This document shows, in pieces, positions 54,509 through 64,000 of a stretch of DNA of 64,000 bases; positions within the stretch are counted from its first letter, which is position 1, and every line of letters begins with the position of its first letter. The position numbers were made by a program, and so were the translations under genes. Source of the stretch: CBDAPU01 sp965198875 (GTDB lineage Bacteria > Pseudomonadota > Gammaproteobacteria > Eutrophobiales > Eutrophobiaceae). The notes under the pieces were generated by a model. It was not told the DNA's origin and searched no databases. It saw only the letters and a list, made by a program, of their open reading frames with translations. The stretch is taken from contig CBDAPU010000001.1 in NCBI GenBank assembly GCA_965198875.1, positions 930,001-994,000 on the forward strand, in the 5' to 3' direction.

Positions 54509-54790
54509 CGGCATGGCAATTAAGTGATTGTCGCGCTCATGGTCGCACATAAGAAGACGGTATCATCACCCGGGGCGAGAACCTTCTCCAGAAGTTCACC
54601 AACATGGCTTTAGACAAGATAATCCGTGAGACGGCAACAACACCAAAGCCCGGCGGAAAGGGCGGTATTCGTAGTGCAATATGTTTTATGTGGCTAACAT
54701 GGATGAGAGAACCTGAAAATGGCAGGTGCTGGAGAAGGAGATCCGCAATCAACCCATGCTTAAAAAAAGACCCGGGCAGGCGATAAGAAA

Positions 54791-55876
54791 ATGGTTAAAT
54801 ACGTGGGCAATCCCAACTTCAAACATGACGCCCCCGGCAAAATCGGTGTGTTGGTCACCAACCTCGGCACACCGGATGCGCCTCACCCGGCCGCCTTAAG
54901 AGCGTATCTCGCCGAGTTTCTATCGGACCCGCGTGTTATAGAGGTGCCCAGGCCCATCTGGTGGTTTATATTGCACGGTATTATCTTGCGCCTTCGTCCC
55001 AAACGTTCCGCAAAGGCCTATCGCCAGATCTGGACGGATGAGGGCTCCCCCTTACTGTCCATTTCCAAAAAACAGGCCCAGGCCATCGGCTCGGCATTAA
55101 ATGAAGCCCATGACGGCGACATTCATGTCGAGCTGGGTATGCGTTATGGTAGCCCATCTATCCCCTCAGCACTGCATAACTTACAGCAACTTAACGTACA
55201 AAAACTACTGATTTTCCCCTTGTATCCGCAATACTCGGCGGCGACAACCGCTTCCACCTTCGATGCGGTGAGCGCTGTTTTGAGGACCTGGCGCTGGTTG
55301 CCCGAGCTTCGGATGAGCAGACACTACCATGATGATGCACACTACATTGACGCCATCGTTGAGAGCATTCGCATCCAGTGGGCAAAATCGAGCAAACCCG
55401 AGAGGCTGTTATTCTCCTTTCACGGTCTGCCGAGGCACTATTTTCTAGCCGGCGATCCCTATTTTTGTGAGTGTCATAAAACCGCACGCCTTGTTGCAGA
55501 TAAATTGGCGTTAAATGAAGACCAATGGCATGTCTCGTTCCAGTCCCGCTTCGGCCCCCGTGAGTGGCTAAAACCCTATACGGACAAACTATTGCAGCAG
55601 TGGGGCAAAGCAGGCATTGAAGATGTGCACATCATCTGCCCCGGTTTTGCCGCAGACTGCCTTGAAACACTGGAAGAGATACAGATCCAGAACCGGGCGT
55701 TGTTTCTAACCGCCGGCGGAAAAGCGTTTCACTACATCCCCGCCCTTAATGATGGGCCATCTCACATAACCGCCCTGTGCAAAATTATCGAAAAACATAT
55801 GCAGGGGTGGACTGATGAGACAGCGGATCTGCCACAGCGAGTTAAATACGCCATGGACAAAGGCGCTCAACAATAA
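54791..55876 (+). CDS. hemH: Ferrochelatase
   Basis: HemH inserts iron into protoporphyrin IX, the last step of heme synthesis. The 361 residues include VTNLGTPDAPHP, RYGSPSI and the active-site SFHGLPRHYF. A later PGFAADCLETLEEI block supplies the conserved Glu residues. The short open frame just upstream (54604-54786) does not look real. Confidence 0.96.
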   Translation: MVKYVGNPNFKHDAPGKIGVLVTNLGTPDAPHPAALRAYLAEFLSDPRVIEVPRPIWWFILHGIILRLRPKRSAKAYRQIWTDEGSPLLSISKKQAQAIGSALNEAHDGDIHVELGMRYGSPSIPSALHNLQQLNVQKLLIFPLYPQYSAATTASTFDAVSAVLRTWRWLPELRMSRHYHDDAHYIDAIVESIRIQWAKSSKPERLLFSFHGLPRHYFLAGDPYFCECHKTARLVADKLALNEDQWHVSFQSRFGPREWLKPYTDKLLQQWGKAGIEDVHIICPGFAADCLETLEEIQIQNRALFLTAGGKAFHYIPALNDGPSHITALCKIIEKHMQGWTDETADLPQRVKYAMDKGAQQ

Positions 55877-56589
55877 AACCGATCACCCTGCCCTTCTATG
55901 GCGATACCCCCATTGGCGTCGTGCTCACAAACCGGTTTTAAGGGGTTTGTCCTGATTGAACCTGTCGCATAACGAGCTTGCCGATAACCGGCGCCGGTTT
56001 TGGCGTATCCCGGTTAGTCAGATGGACAACACTGCTGGCCAGCAACCACCAGGCATAAACCGGGCCGAGCGCTACGGCAAAAAGCAACCGGGTGGCAAGC
56101 TCGCCACCTATCTCGGGGAGGACATGTTGACAGACATCGGTGAGTTGCGGCCCACTGATCTTGCGCCGCAGATAGGCCATCGTAGAAGGCCATATTGAAC
56201 CTCAATGTTGACTGTCGTTTTTGATTGATAAAACATCCCGGATATAACGGCGCCGGGACGGCTACCAAACAACCACGAGTAAAAGCAGGTTCCTATTTAT
56301 TCCCCTGGCAGGGTGTTGTATTCATAGGCGACCCGACTATCAGGATCACCCGTGGTATAGCTTGGTAGTGCCTGCGATTTAACTGGAAGAACAATACCGT
56401 GTCAAGAGGGTCTTTCCCGCCGTATTCGAACGGGAAAAAATAAACGGGACATGAACATAAGTATCGCCAATGACTGCATCACGGAAACATCAAACCCGAT
56501 AGGCCTTATCGCCGGGGATCAGCCAGGCCGGGCGCTGATATACCCACTTGCATTTGTTGTTTTGATTTTATGTTGCATAATGGCGTCAC
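55877..56589. other. 710-base gap between hemH and slt
   Basis: A minus-strand frame at 55938-56180 (80 residues) includes a plausible membrane stretch (TRLLFAVALGPVYAWWLLAS) and could be the end of a decayed membrane-protein gene. It has no good start signal and I do not recognise it. The rest of the gap holds nothing I can identify. Confidence 0.3.
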
Positions 56590-58575
56590 ATGAATTGGCC
56601 TATGAATGCATTGAACCGCACCCTGCTCCTCGGGATGATCTTGCTGATCTCACCGCCCGCCCCGTATGCGGACACGCTCAAGGTGCAACGGGAAGCATAC
56701 AAACAGGCCAAAGCCGCCTTAAAGACAGGTCAGGTAAAAAAGTTTCGCTACCTGGCCGGGACCCTAAAAGACTATCCCCTTTACCCCTATTTGCTACATG
56801 ACTATCTCAAACCACGGCTATGGAAAGTCAAAGACGAAGAGGTTATCCATTTCCTTAAACGCTACGGCGATCTGCCAATGGCCGGGGATATACATCGTGC
56901 ATGGCTGAGATTACTGGCCGAACGTGGACGCTGGCAAGCCTTCATGGAAAACTACACGCCCCAGTCGGACATAACCTTGCAGTGTTATCATCTACAGGCA
57001 CGGATCAAGACTGACAATCAGGCCTATCTGCTAGAAGATACACGCACGATCTGGTTGGCCGGGGGATCACAGCCGTCGGCGTGTGACGTTGCATTTGCGC
57101 GATTGTACAAAAGCGACCTCATGACCAGCGAGCTGGTTTGGCAACGGATTGCACTGGCTATGGCGGCGGGGAATGTGGGCCTCGCCCGATACCTTGGCAA
57201 GCGTCTATCCAATGAAGATCGAAAGTGGTTGAACCGCTGGATCTCAATGCATCATCACCCGGCGAGATGGACGAGAAAAATCAATTATGCAGATGAGGAC
57301 ATAGCGCGCAGGATACTGGTACATGGCATGCAGCGATTAACCCGGATCAGCATCGATCAAACCATCGACCGCTGGCAGTCATTAAAGATCCGCTATACCT
57401 TCACCCGAGAGCAAAAAAACGCCGTGGAAAAAACACTGGCCGTGAAGGCGGCACGAAAAAAACACAAGCAGGCCATCGTCCTGCTTGATCAACTGGATAC
57501 ATCCATTATTGATGAGCGGCTTTTTCAATGGCGTTTGCGTAGCGCATTGCAGAGAAATGACTGGCGGATGTTATTAAACTGGACGATGGGCACGCCGCCC
57601 AATGAGGCGATAAAGACACGTTGGGCCTATTGGCGGGCGCGCGCATTACATGAATTGGGCGAGCGTCAGGACGCTGAGGAGAGGTTCAGAAAATTGGCCC
57701 GGGAGCGGGACTATTACGGCTTTCTGGCCGCCGATCGCTTAGGCCTTAAATACGATATGAATCATCACCCACTACCTGAGGACCTCAAAGGCTGGCAGCA
57801 AGTAGCGGAAATGCCGGCTATCGCAAGGGCGCGGGAATTGTATTTATTGGGGCACGCCTACTCGGCCCGGCGCGAATGGCATCACGCATTAAATGATATG
57901 ACGGCATATCAAATGCAACTGGCCGCAAGTATCGCAACTAACTGGGGGTGGCACGACCGCGCCATATTGACGCTGGGCAGGGCAAAGGCATACGATGATC
58001 TCATCTCCCGGTTTCCGTTGCCCCATGAAAAGCGCATACGCCAGTATGCGGCGAAACGTAGCCTGGACCTGGGCTGGGTCTATGCCCTGATCAGGGCGGA
58101 GAGCGCCTTCATTGAAGAGGTCCGCTCACCAGCAGGTGCGCTGGGGTTGATGCAGGTTATGCCCGAGACCGGCAGGTTGACCGCCCGGTCCATCGGCTAT
58201 CGAGGCTTTAACACAGAGATGCTATTAAATGAAAAACATAATGTTGCCATCGGCACGGCCTACCTCAAGCAGATGTATGACCGCTTCGACGGCAATGTGG
58301 TGCTGGCCACCGCCGCCTATAACGCCGGCCCCGGCAACGTCAATCGCTGGCTACCTGAGCCGAACTGTCTGGAAGCGGCGATCTGGATCGAGAAAATACC
58401 TTTTGATGAAACCCGAAAATACGTGCGGCGGATTTTGTATTTCGCCAGTATTTATGACTGGCGACTGCAAAGAGAGGTGGTGCCGGTGGCTGAGAGAATG
58501 CATGGAATTGTCCCCACCAGAGAAGAACTAATGGCGAGACGGGATTGCACAAAAAACCCCATCGCCTACAGATAA
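56590..58575 (+). CDS. slt: Soluble lytic murein transglycosylase
   Basis: A periplasmic enzyme that cuts glycan strands to anhydromuropeptides. A signal peptide (about 1-28) is followed by a long alpha-superhelical region (about 30-450). The C-terminal lysozyme-like domain has the catalytic Glu in ALIRAESAF, then SPAGALGLMQVMP and AYNAGPGNVNRW. The length of 661 fits Slt70. It ends two bases before the next gene. Confidence 0.95.
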   Translation: MNWPMNALNRTLLLGMILLISPPAPYADTLKVQREAYKQAKAALKTGQVKKFRYLAGTLKDYPLYPYLLHDYLKPRLWKVKDEEVIHFLKRYGDLPMAGDIHRAWLRLLAERGRWQAFMENYTPQSDITLQCYHLQARIKTDNQAYLLEDTRTIWLAGGSQPSACDVAFARLYKSDLMTSELVWQRIALAMAAGNVGLARYLGKRLSNEDRKWLNRWISMHHHPARWTRKINYADEDIARRILVHGMQRLTRISIDQTIDRWQSLKIRYTFTREQKNAVEKTLAVKAARKKHKQAIVLLDQLDTSIIDERLFQWRLRSALQRNDWRMLLNWTMGTPPNEAIKTRWAYWRARALHELGERQDAEERFRKLARERDYYGFLAADRLGLKYDMNHHPLPEDLKGWQQVAEMPAIARARELYLLGHAYSARREWHHALNDMTAYQMQLAASIATNWGWHDRAILTLGRAKAYDDLISRFPLPHEKRIRQYAAKRSLDLGWVYALIRAESAFIEEVRSPAGALGLMQVMPETGRLTARSIGYRGFNTEMLLNEKHNVAIGTAYLKQMYDRFDGNVVLATAAYNAGPGNVNRWLPEPNCLEAAIWIEKIPFDETRKYVRRILYFASIYDWRLQREVVPVAERMHGIVPTREELMARRDCTKNPIAYR

Positions 58576-58577
58576 AT

Positions 58578-59570
58578 ATGATCATTAAACGCATCGGGCT
58601 CCTCGGCGGCAGTGGTTTTGTCGGCGCCACACTGGCAAACCAGTTAAGCGCCAGGGGCTATGAGCTCAAAGTGCTCACCCGGGATCGGGAGGCCAGGCGC
58701 CATAATATAATTTTATTACCAAAACTCGATCTGGTTGAGGTCAATATCCATAACCAGCGGGCGTTATCAGCCGAGTTGTCCGATTGCGATGCGGTGATCA
58801 ACCTGGTCGGCATTTTGAATGAACAAGGCCGTAAAGGCAGCGGCTTTCATCACGCCCATGTGGCGCTGACCGATAAGCTGATCCATGCCTGTGAGGAAAA
58901 CAACATCCAGCGGGTATTGCACATGAGCGCCTTAAACGCCGATGCGATCAACGGCGCCAGTCATTATCTTCGCACCAAGGGCGAGGCGGAAAATAATATT
59001 CATACCGTTGAGGGCTTGCAAGTCACCAGTTTCAGACCGTCCGTGATCTTTGGAAAAGGCGACGGCCTCTTCAATCGTCTTGCGGCGCTCATTAAATTAT
59101 CCCCGGTGGTTTTCCCGCTGGCCTGCGCCAAAGCACGGTTCGCACCGGTGTATGTGGAAGATGTGGCCGAGGCGATGATCAGCACGTTGCATGATCCCGC
59201 CCATTATGGAAAACGCTATGATCTTTGCGGGGCGGATATTTATACCTTGCAAGAGTTGGTTGAGTTTACCGCTACCTGTATCGATAAGAGACGTATCGTT
59301 CTGCCCCTGCCCGATTCCATCGCCAGAATGCAGGGCCTGGCCTTCGATCTGGGTAGTTTTTTATTTCATGCCTTAGGGGTTGAACAACCTTTCTCAACGG
59401 ATAATTATCTCTCAACGAAAGTGGACTCCGTCTGTGAATGCAACGGTATGACGGAGCTGGGGATCACGCCCACCAGCATGAAGGCGACTGTGTCGGCCTA
59501 CCTCACCAATCAAACACAACGGGGGAAATACCAGGCATACCGCCGGGGCTCCCGACGGGAAAACCGCTAA
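58578..59570 (+). CDS. NDUFA9-like NAD(P)-binding epimerase/dehydratase
   Basis: A Rossmann-fold protein of the atypical SDR group, with the motif IGLLGGSGFVGATLANQL at the N-terminus. CDAVINLVGIL and a His/Ser-rich MSALNADAINGASHYLRTKGEAE follow in place of a classical YxxxK site. Relatives include complex I subunit NDUFA9 and bacterial quinone- or carotenoid-linked proteins. The frame is open from 58545, but the ATG at 58578 places the motif correctly (330 residues). Substrate unknown. Confidence 0.85.
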   Translation: MIIKRIGLLGGSGFVGATLANQLSARGYELKVLTRDREARRHNIILLPKLDLVEVNIHNQRALSAELSDCDAVINLVGILNEQGRKGSGFHHAHVALTDKLIHACEENNIQRVLHMSALNADAINGASHYLRTKGEAENNIHTVEGLQVTSFRPSVIFGKGDGLFNRLAALIKLSPVVFPLACAKARFAPVYVEDVAEAMISTLHDPAHYGKRYDLCGADIYTLQELVEFTATCIDKRRIVLPLPDSIARMQGLAFDLGSFLFHALGVEQPFSTDNYLSTKVDSVCECNGMTELGITPTSMKATVSAYLTNQTQRGKYQAYRRGSRRENR

Positions 59571-59646
59571 ACACATCAAAGCATATCTGGCTCGTATTTC
59601 TCTGCATGGCGATCATTGAACATCCCGCATCAGCCCTGTCCATCCG

Positions 59647-60936
59647 GTGAGCCGCCCTCATAAACTGATCCAAACCCTGATCAAAATTGAAGCCCACGAG
59701 GTTACGGCCTCGTTTACATCCTTCTTCCTTATCTTCACGCTAATGGCGTCTTACTATATTTTGCGCCCCGTTCGTGACGCCATGGCCAGTGACTGGACTG
59801 ACGCTGAGTTAAGCTGGTTATGGACTTCCACCTTTGCGCTTAGCGTTGTGGCGGTTGCCTTGTATGGTATTGCGATAGCGAAGATAAAACTCAAACATCT
59901 CATCCCCGGCGTCTATGCGTTTTTCGCCTTCTCCTTTCTGGGTTTTTATCTGGGAACACAAACCAGCGAGAACCCGGTTTATATCGATAAGGCTTTTTAT
60001 GTGTGGCTCAGTGTATTCAGTTTATTTCACATCTCCGTGTTTTGGAGCGTGATGGCCGATACCTTTTCAAAGGAGCAATCAAAACGGCTGTTCGGCTTTA
60101 TTGCATCCGGCGCCGGCATCGGTGCGATCGCAGGCCCTTCCGTTACCATATTTCTCTCCGCCTCTATGGGAACCTACAACCTGATGTTGCTGGCGTCGTT
60201 ATTATTAGTTTTTATCATTCCCATGCTCAAAGTAATAGAAAGACTAAAACGCACGGCATTAAAAAACGCAAGCCCGGAAATGGGCCCGCTTGATCAAAAA
60301 AGCATCGGCGGCAACCCGTTTATCGGCTTCTCGGACTTTATCTCTCATCGTTATCTGTTGGGGATTGGCTTTTTTATCCTCCTGTATACCGCCATGAGTA
60401 CCTTTGTGTATTTTGAGCTGAAAAACATGATGGCGGATCTCGACCGCGCCACACGCTCTCAGTATTGGGGGATAATGGATCTGATGGTAAACTCGCTGGC
60501 CATTATCACCGCCCTGTTCGCTACCGGCCGATTAGCCACCCGCTTTGGGCTGGCGATAACCTTATCCATCATACCGGTGTTGATGGTGATCGGCTGGCTG
60601 GCGCTCGCCCTCTCACCTGCGCTGCCAGCGCTCATGGGGCTACAAATAGTCCGCCGTGCAGGCAACTATGCGATCACCCGTCCCGCTCGTGAAATGTTGT
60701 TCACCCTGGTAAGCCGTGAGACCCGTTTTAAGACAAAATCCGTCATCGATATCATCGTCTACCGGGGCGGTGATATGCTAACCGGCTGGGCCTATACCGG
60801 CCTCGCTCAAGGCCTGGGTATTGGCTTGACGGGCATTGCGCTGATCGGCGCCCTCATCGCCATCTTCTGGGCAATGGTGGCGGTCTTTATCGGAAACGCC
60901 TATGATCAATCATCTTCAAAGCACATGATACAATGA
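59647..60936 (+). CDS. MFS-type membrane protein related to NTP/NDP exchange transporters
   Basis: The 429-residue protein has about 12 membrane spans. The family-typical SYYILRPVRDAMASD is at the first span and FWSVMADTFSKEQSKRLFGF in the middle. It resembles bacterial relatives of ADP/ATP carriers. Most free-living members have no proven nucleotide exchange, so the substrate is open. The start is GTG. It precedes the aldo/keto reductase gene by 12 bases. Confidence 0.82.
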   Translation: MSRPHKLIQTLIKIEAHEVTASFTSFFLIFTLMASYYILRPVRDAMASDWTDAELSWLWTSTFALSVVAVALYGIAIAKIKLKHLIPGVYAFFAFSFLGFYLGTQTSENPVYIDKAFYVWLSVFSLFHISVFWSVMADTFSKEQSKRLFGFIASGAGIGAIAGPSVTIFLSASMGTYNLMLLASLLLVFIIPMLKVIERLKRTALKNASPEMGPLDQKSIGGNPFIGFSDFISHRYLLGIGFFILLYTAMSTFVYFELKNMMADLDRATRSQYWGIMDLMVNSLAIITALFATGRLATRFGLAITLSIIPVLMVIGWLALALSPALPALMGLQIVRRAGNYAITRPAREMLFTLVSRETRFKTKSVIDIIVYRGGDMLTGWAYTGLAQGLGIGLTGIALIGALIAIFWAMVAVFIGNAYDQSSSKHMIQ

Positions 60937-60948
60937 CGGAGACCCCAC

Positions 60949-61869
60949 ATGATCGAGCTTTCAATCTCAAGACGTGACTTTTTAAAGACGGCCTGTGCCG
61001 GCTCCCTTGCCATAGGTGCGTTGCCTGAAACCGTATTGGCCATGACGGATAACGTCATAAAAAAGCGGATCCCCGCCAGCGGCGAGGAATTATCCATTAT
61101 CGGCATGGGCACATCACGGACATTCACTCACGCCACGCCAATGAAACAACTGGGCGAGGTATTACAGGTATTTTTCGATAACGGCGGTGAGCTCATCGAC
61201 TCATCGCCCATGTACGGGCCTGCCGAGGGCATCGTTGGTGAGCTGTTAGAAACCACCAACAACACCTCGGCGTTGTTCGCCGCCACCAAAGTATGGACGA
61301 AGGGCAGGGAGCAGGGAGTCGATCAGATGAACCGTTCCATGGAACTCATGGGCGTGAAGGTTATGGATCTCATGCAGATCCATAATCTTAAAGACTGGCA
61401 GGTTCACCTAAAGACCCTGCGTAACTGGAAAGAACAGGGCAAGATCCGCTATCTAGGGATCACCACATCACACGGTCGCTTCCACGATGAGCTAGAAGCC
61501 ATCATGAAAAAAGAGCCGCTGGATTTCATTCAACTGACCTACAACATCGACAACCGCATAACAGATGAGCGTCTATTACCGCTGGCACAGGACAAAGGCA
61601 TTGCCACACTGATCAACCGCCCCTACCAACGGGGTTATCTCTTTGAAAAAGTGAAGGGCAAACCCCTGCCACCCTGGGCAAGCGACATCGACTGCGCCAG
61701 TTGGGGGCAGTTTTTCCTCAAATACATCGCCGGTAACCCTGCGGTCACCTGCATCATCCCGGCAACGACAAAAGTGAAACACATGGCGGACAACATGGGC
61801 GCCGGCAAAGGCCGGATCCCGGATGCGGCCATGCGAAAACGGATGCTGCGTTACCTGGAGTCCATCTAG
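60949..61869 (+). CDS. Tat-exported aldo/keto reductase
   Basis: The N-terminus SRRDFLKTACAGSLAIGALP is a twin-arginine signal peptide, so the folded enzyme is likely exported. The AKR barrel shows the catalytic tetrad: Asp and Tyr in LIDSSPMYG, Lys in AATKVWTKG and His in MQIHNLKDW. It has 306 residues. The physiological substrate is unknown. It follows the transporter gene by 12 bases and precedes cca by 13. Confidence 0.88.
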   Translation: MIELSISRRDFLKTACAGSLAIGALPETVLAMTDNVIKKRIPASGEELSIIGMGTSRTFTHATPMKQLGEVLQVFFDNGGELIDSSPMYGPAEGIVGELLETTNNTSALFAATKVWTKGREQGVDQMNRSMELMGVKVMDLMQIHNLKDWQVHLKTLRNWKEQGKIRYLGITTSHGRFHDELEAIMKKEPLDFIQLTYNIDNRITDERLLPLAQDKGIATLINRPYQRGYLFEKVKGKPLPPWASDIDCASWGQFFLKYIAGNPAVTCIIPATTKVKHMADNMGAGKGRIPDAAMRKRMLRYLESI

Positions 61870-61882
61870 CTTTTAAGAACCA

Positions 61883-63100
61883 ATGCAGATCTATCAAGTT
61901 GGCGGCGCCGTCCGTGATGAGTTGTTGGGGATCAAGGCGAAGGATCGCGACTGGGTAGTCGTCGGTAGCACTCCTGAGGAGATGGGATCTTTGGGTTACC
62001 AGGCGGTGGGGGCGGAGTTCCCGGTGTTTCTGCACCCCGATACCAAAGAGGAATTCGCCCTGGCCCGCACTGAACGTAAAACCGCACCCGGGTATAAGGG
62101 GTTTACTTTCAATACGGCCAGGGACGTCACCCTGGAAGATGATCTGCAACGGCGGGATATTACCATCAATGCCATCGCCAAAGATGACGGGGGAAACATC
62201 ATCGATCCATTCGGTGGTGAGAGGGATCTGCGAGCGAGAATCATCCGCCATGTCTCGCCGGCTTTTATCGAAGACCCGTTACGGGTGCTACGGGTTGCAA
62301 GGTTCGCCGCCCAGTTTAATTTTACCGTTGCCGAGGAGACACAGGCGCTCTTAAAGGCGATCAGTGCGACAGCCGAGCTGGACACACTGGTTCCGGAGAG
62401 GGTGTGGGCGGAGACAGAAAAGGCATTACAAACCAACCAACCGCAACGCTACGTTGAGGTGTTAAGGGAGGTCAATGCCTTAATCCGGGTCTTCCCGGAG
62501 GTAGATAAACTCTTTGGCGTACCACAACCGCAAAAATACCATCCGGAAATCGACAGCGGCATACACACCATGATGGCATTGGCGCAGGCGAGCAGGCTCA
62601 GCAGCGAGCCGGAGGTGCGCTTTGCCGTACTGGTACATGACTTGGGCAAAGGGACGACGCCGAAAGAGATATTGCCCCGTCATCATGGCCATGAGCGGCG
62701 CGGCGTTGCGCTCATATTAAAGATGTGTGAGCGATTGCGTATACCGAAAAAATACAAAGAACTGGCGCTCATCGTGGCGAGATACCACCTCGACTGTCAC
62801 CGCATAGCGCAAATGAACCCCGCCACCGTGCTGGATACGCTAACCGCCGTGGACGCCTTCCGGCGGCCGGATCGCTTCGCCCAATTTCTGATCGCCTGTG
62901 AGGCGGACGCCCGTGGTCGCCGGGGACTGGAGCAACAACACTACCCGCAGGCAGGGCACTTTATGACGTTCTATCAGGCCTGCCTAAAGACAGATGTGAC
63001 ATCACTGAATATAGAAACACACAACGGCCGGCAGATTGCAGAGCACATTCGCCTGCAAAGAATAGCCGCTATTCGAGAGGTACAACAACACATGCTTTAG
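61883..63100 (+). CDS. cca: CCA-adding tRNA nucleotidyltransferase (multifunctional type)
   Basis: Cca adds or repairs the 3' CCA of tRNAs, needed here because the tRNA-Gly at 15036 does not encode it. The nucleotidyltransferase domain has GGAVRDELLG and the metal pair in DRDWVVVG. RRDITINAIA and EDPLRVLRVARFAAQF follow. The C-terminal HD domain (LVHDLGKG, HHGHERRG) is the phosphohydrolase seen in the gammaproteobacterial type. It has 405 residues and is convergent with uppP. Confidence 0.97.
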   Translation: MQIYQVGGAVRDELLGIKAKDRDWVVVGSTPEEMGSLGYQAVGAEFPVFLHPDTKEEFALARTERKTAPGYKGFTFNTARDVTLEDDLQRRDITINAIAKDDGGNIIDPFGGERDLRARIIRHVSPAFIEDPLRVLRVARFAAQFNFTVAEETQALLKAISATAELDTLVPERVWAETEKALQTNQPQRYVEVLREVNALIRVFPEVDKLFGVPQPQKYHPEIDSGIHTMMALAQASRLSSEPEVRFAVLVHDLGKGTTPKEILPRHHGHERRGVALILKMCERLRIPKKYKELALIVARYHLDCHRIAQMNPATVLDTLTAVDAFRRPDRFAQFLIACEADARGRRGLEQQHYPQAGHFMTFYQACLKTDVTSLNIETHNGRQIAEHIRLQRIAAIREVQQHML

Positions 63101-63140
63101 CGCATCAGCGCCCCCTTAAAAGGGTGATGGGTTGGGTACA

Positions 63141-63932
63141 TTAGCGAAATAACAGCAACACAATCCCGCCGAGGATCAGGCGATAGAGCACATAAGGCAA
63201 CATGCCGGTACGTTCGATCAATTTAAGAAAATAATGTATCGCCACATAGGCGCTCATAAACGAGACCAATATCACTATCGCCACCGCCAGCCAGTTGACC
63301 TGTGATCCAGTAAACGTCACGCTCAGGGCTTCATAGCCGGTTGCGATTAGAATCACGGGTATGGCCAATAAAAATGAAAACCGGCTGGCGGCCTCCCGGG
63401 TCAGCCCCAGCATCAATCCCGCCGTTATCGTGATCCCCGAACGTGAGGTACCGGGGATCATCGCCAGAATTTGAAATAGGCCAATAATGAGCGCATCCCT
63501 GAGGTTAAACTCATCCATGCTGCGGTGACGCCTGCCCGCCCTATCCGCCCACCACAGCAACAAACCAAACACAACAGTGGCGCCGGCGATCACCTGTGGC
63601 TCACGCACAGAGTCGATAAACACCGAAAACAACAGGCCGGCCAGGCAGATGGGAATGGTTGCGATGATTAAAGACCAGGCCAGCCTCGCCTCCCCGCCTC
63701 GCTCCCCTTTAAGCGATCCAGTCCAGCCGATGATGATCGCTCGCAGATCCCCTCTGAAATAAATAACTACGGCGAGCAAACTCCCAAAATGGGCGGCGAC
63801 GTCATATAACAGGCCCTGATCCGACCAACCCATTAACCGGGGTAATAAGATAAGGTGCGCCGAGCTTGAGATCGGTAAAAACTCCGTCAGCCCCTGTAAT
63901 AACCCTAAAATGACCGCATGCAAGGGATCCAC
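63141..63932 (-). CDS. uppP: Undecaprenyl-diphosphatase UppP (BacA)
   Basis: An integral membrane enzyme that recycles undecaprenyl pyrophosphate for peptidoglycan and O-antigen synthesis. The 263 residues include the catalytic LLQGLTEFLPISSSAHLIL and the second motif PGTSRSGITITAGL, with about seven or eight membrane spans. The start is GTG at 63930-63932. The frame stays open further upstream, past the window edge. Confidence 0.95.
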   Translation of the reverse strand: MDPLHAVILGLLQGLTEFLPISSSAHLILLPRLMGWSDQGLLYDVAAHFGSLLAVVIYFRGDLRAIIIGWTGSLKGERGGEARLAWSLIIATIPICLAGLLFSVFIDSVREPQVIAGATVVFGLLLWWADRAGRRHRSMDEFNLRDALIIGLFQILAMIPGTSRSGITITAGLMLGLTREAASRFSFLLAIPVILIATGYEALSVTFTGSQVNWLAVAIVILVSFMSAYVAIHYFLKLIERTGMLPYVLYRLILGGIVLLLFR

Positions 63933-63943
63933 GTCGCTCTCAT

Positions 63944-64000
63944 CTATTGAATGCGTTCTACCGGCGTCTCTTTCAGCGTTGCCATAGGCGATGTTGTTGA
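63944..64000 (-). CDS. Possible 3' end of a gene running out of the window
   Basis: A minus-strand frame enters from the window edge and ends at TAG (63944-63946) with the residues LKETPVERIQ, 11 bases before the uppP GTG. Such tight spacing would fit an operon with uppP. Too little is visible to name it. Confidence 0.25.
   Translation of the reverse strand, partial: STTSPMATLKETPVERIQ

Noticed and set aside
54604..54786. 60-residue frame upstream of hemH
   Set aside because: Its composition (clusters of Arg and Trp, no fold) is unlike a real protein, and it has no ribosome binding site.

Overview
The window is a stretch of a gammaproteobacterial chromosome, almost all housekeeping genes with few mobile features. 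The lineage is suggested by the pilMNOPQ-aroK-aroB cluster lying divergent to mrcA, by lptM-lysA, by an enteric-like glnA/ntrBC control region, by divergent tesA and ybbA-ybbP, and by a tRNA-Gly(CCC) very like that of E. coli. A homo-oligomeric ATP sulfurylase (sat), of the type used by sulfur oxidisers, and a CIRCE operator on groESL point to a sulfur-oxidising lineage rather than an enteric one. I cannot name the genus.

Layout. 1-548: no gene, but four degenerate copies of a GC-rich hairpin repeat. 549-7213 (minus): type IV pilus assembly (pilMNOPQ) and shikimate genes aroK-aroB. 7403-14695 (plus): mrcA, priA, argS and a SPOR-domain protein. 15036-19706: tRNA-Gly, a receiver-like protein lacking its phosphoacceptor Asp, a metallo-beta-lactamase-fold protein, thiS-thiG, trmB, cysQ and a small lipoprotein. 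20559-22856: gamma carbonic anhydrase, a TlpA-like redoxin and a hydroxyacid dehydrogenase. 23004-27485: a GldA/F/G-like ABC system with a DUF4340 protein. 27697-33250: glyQS, gmhB, plsC and hemB. 33299-35311: an AT-rich AIPR-family defence-type gene. 35477-40623: ntrC, ntrB, a DUF4124 protein and glnA, with readable NtrC and sigma-54 sites. 40854-43200: lysA, a previously uncalled 50-residue lptM, and a sulfotransferase gene cut by a G20 tract. 43448-46372: trxA, rho and a TylF-like methyltransferase carrying a C23 tract. 46422-49733: groEL, groES and sat. 49943-54508: a small cysteine protein, a NUDIX hydrolase, tesA and ybbA-ybbP. 54791-63932: hemH, slt, an NDUFA9-like epimerase, an NTP-transporter-like carrier, a Tat-exported aldo/keto reductase, cca and uppP.

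The most unusual content is a pair of very long homopolymer tracts (20 and 23 bases), 3.3 kb apart. Each lies inside a gene for a group-transfer enzyme of the kind that decorates surface glycans or other molecules. Reading through the first tract shows that adding one G joins two out-of-frame halves into a complete 250-residue sulfotransferase with both PAPS-binding motifs. In the second gene each tract length gives a different C-terminal tail. Together they look like phase-variable contingency loci. cysQ (PAP removal) and sat (APS) elsewhere in the window belong to the metabolism such a sulfotransferase would need.

Other points of interest are the AIPR protein with an N-terminal D-QxK nuclease-like motif, the pseudo-receiver paired with a hydrolase, the extended CIRCE palindrome on the groESL promoter, and the complete NtrC circuit. 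Several longer gene-free gaps hold coding-like remnants.
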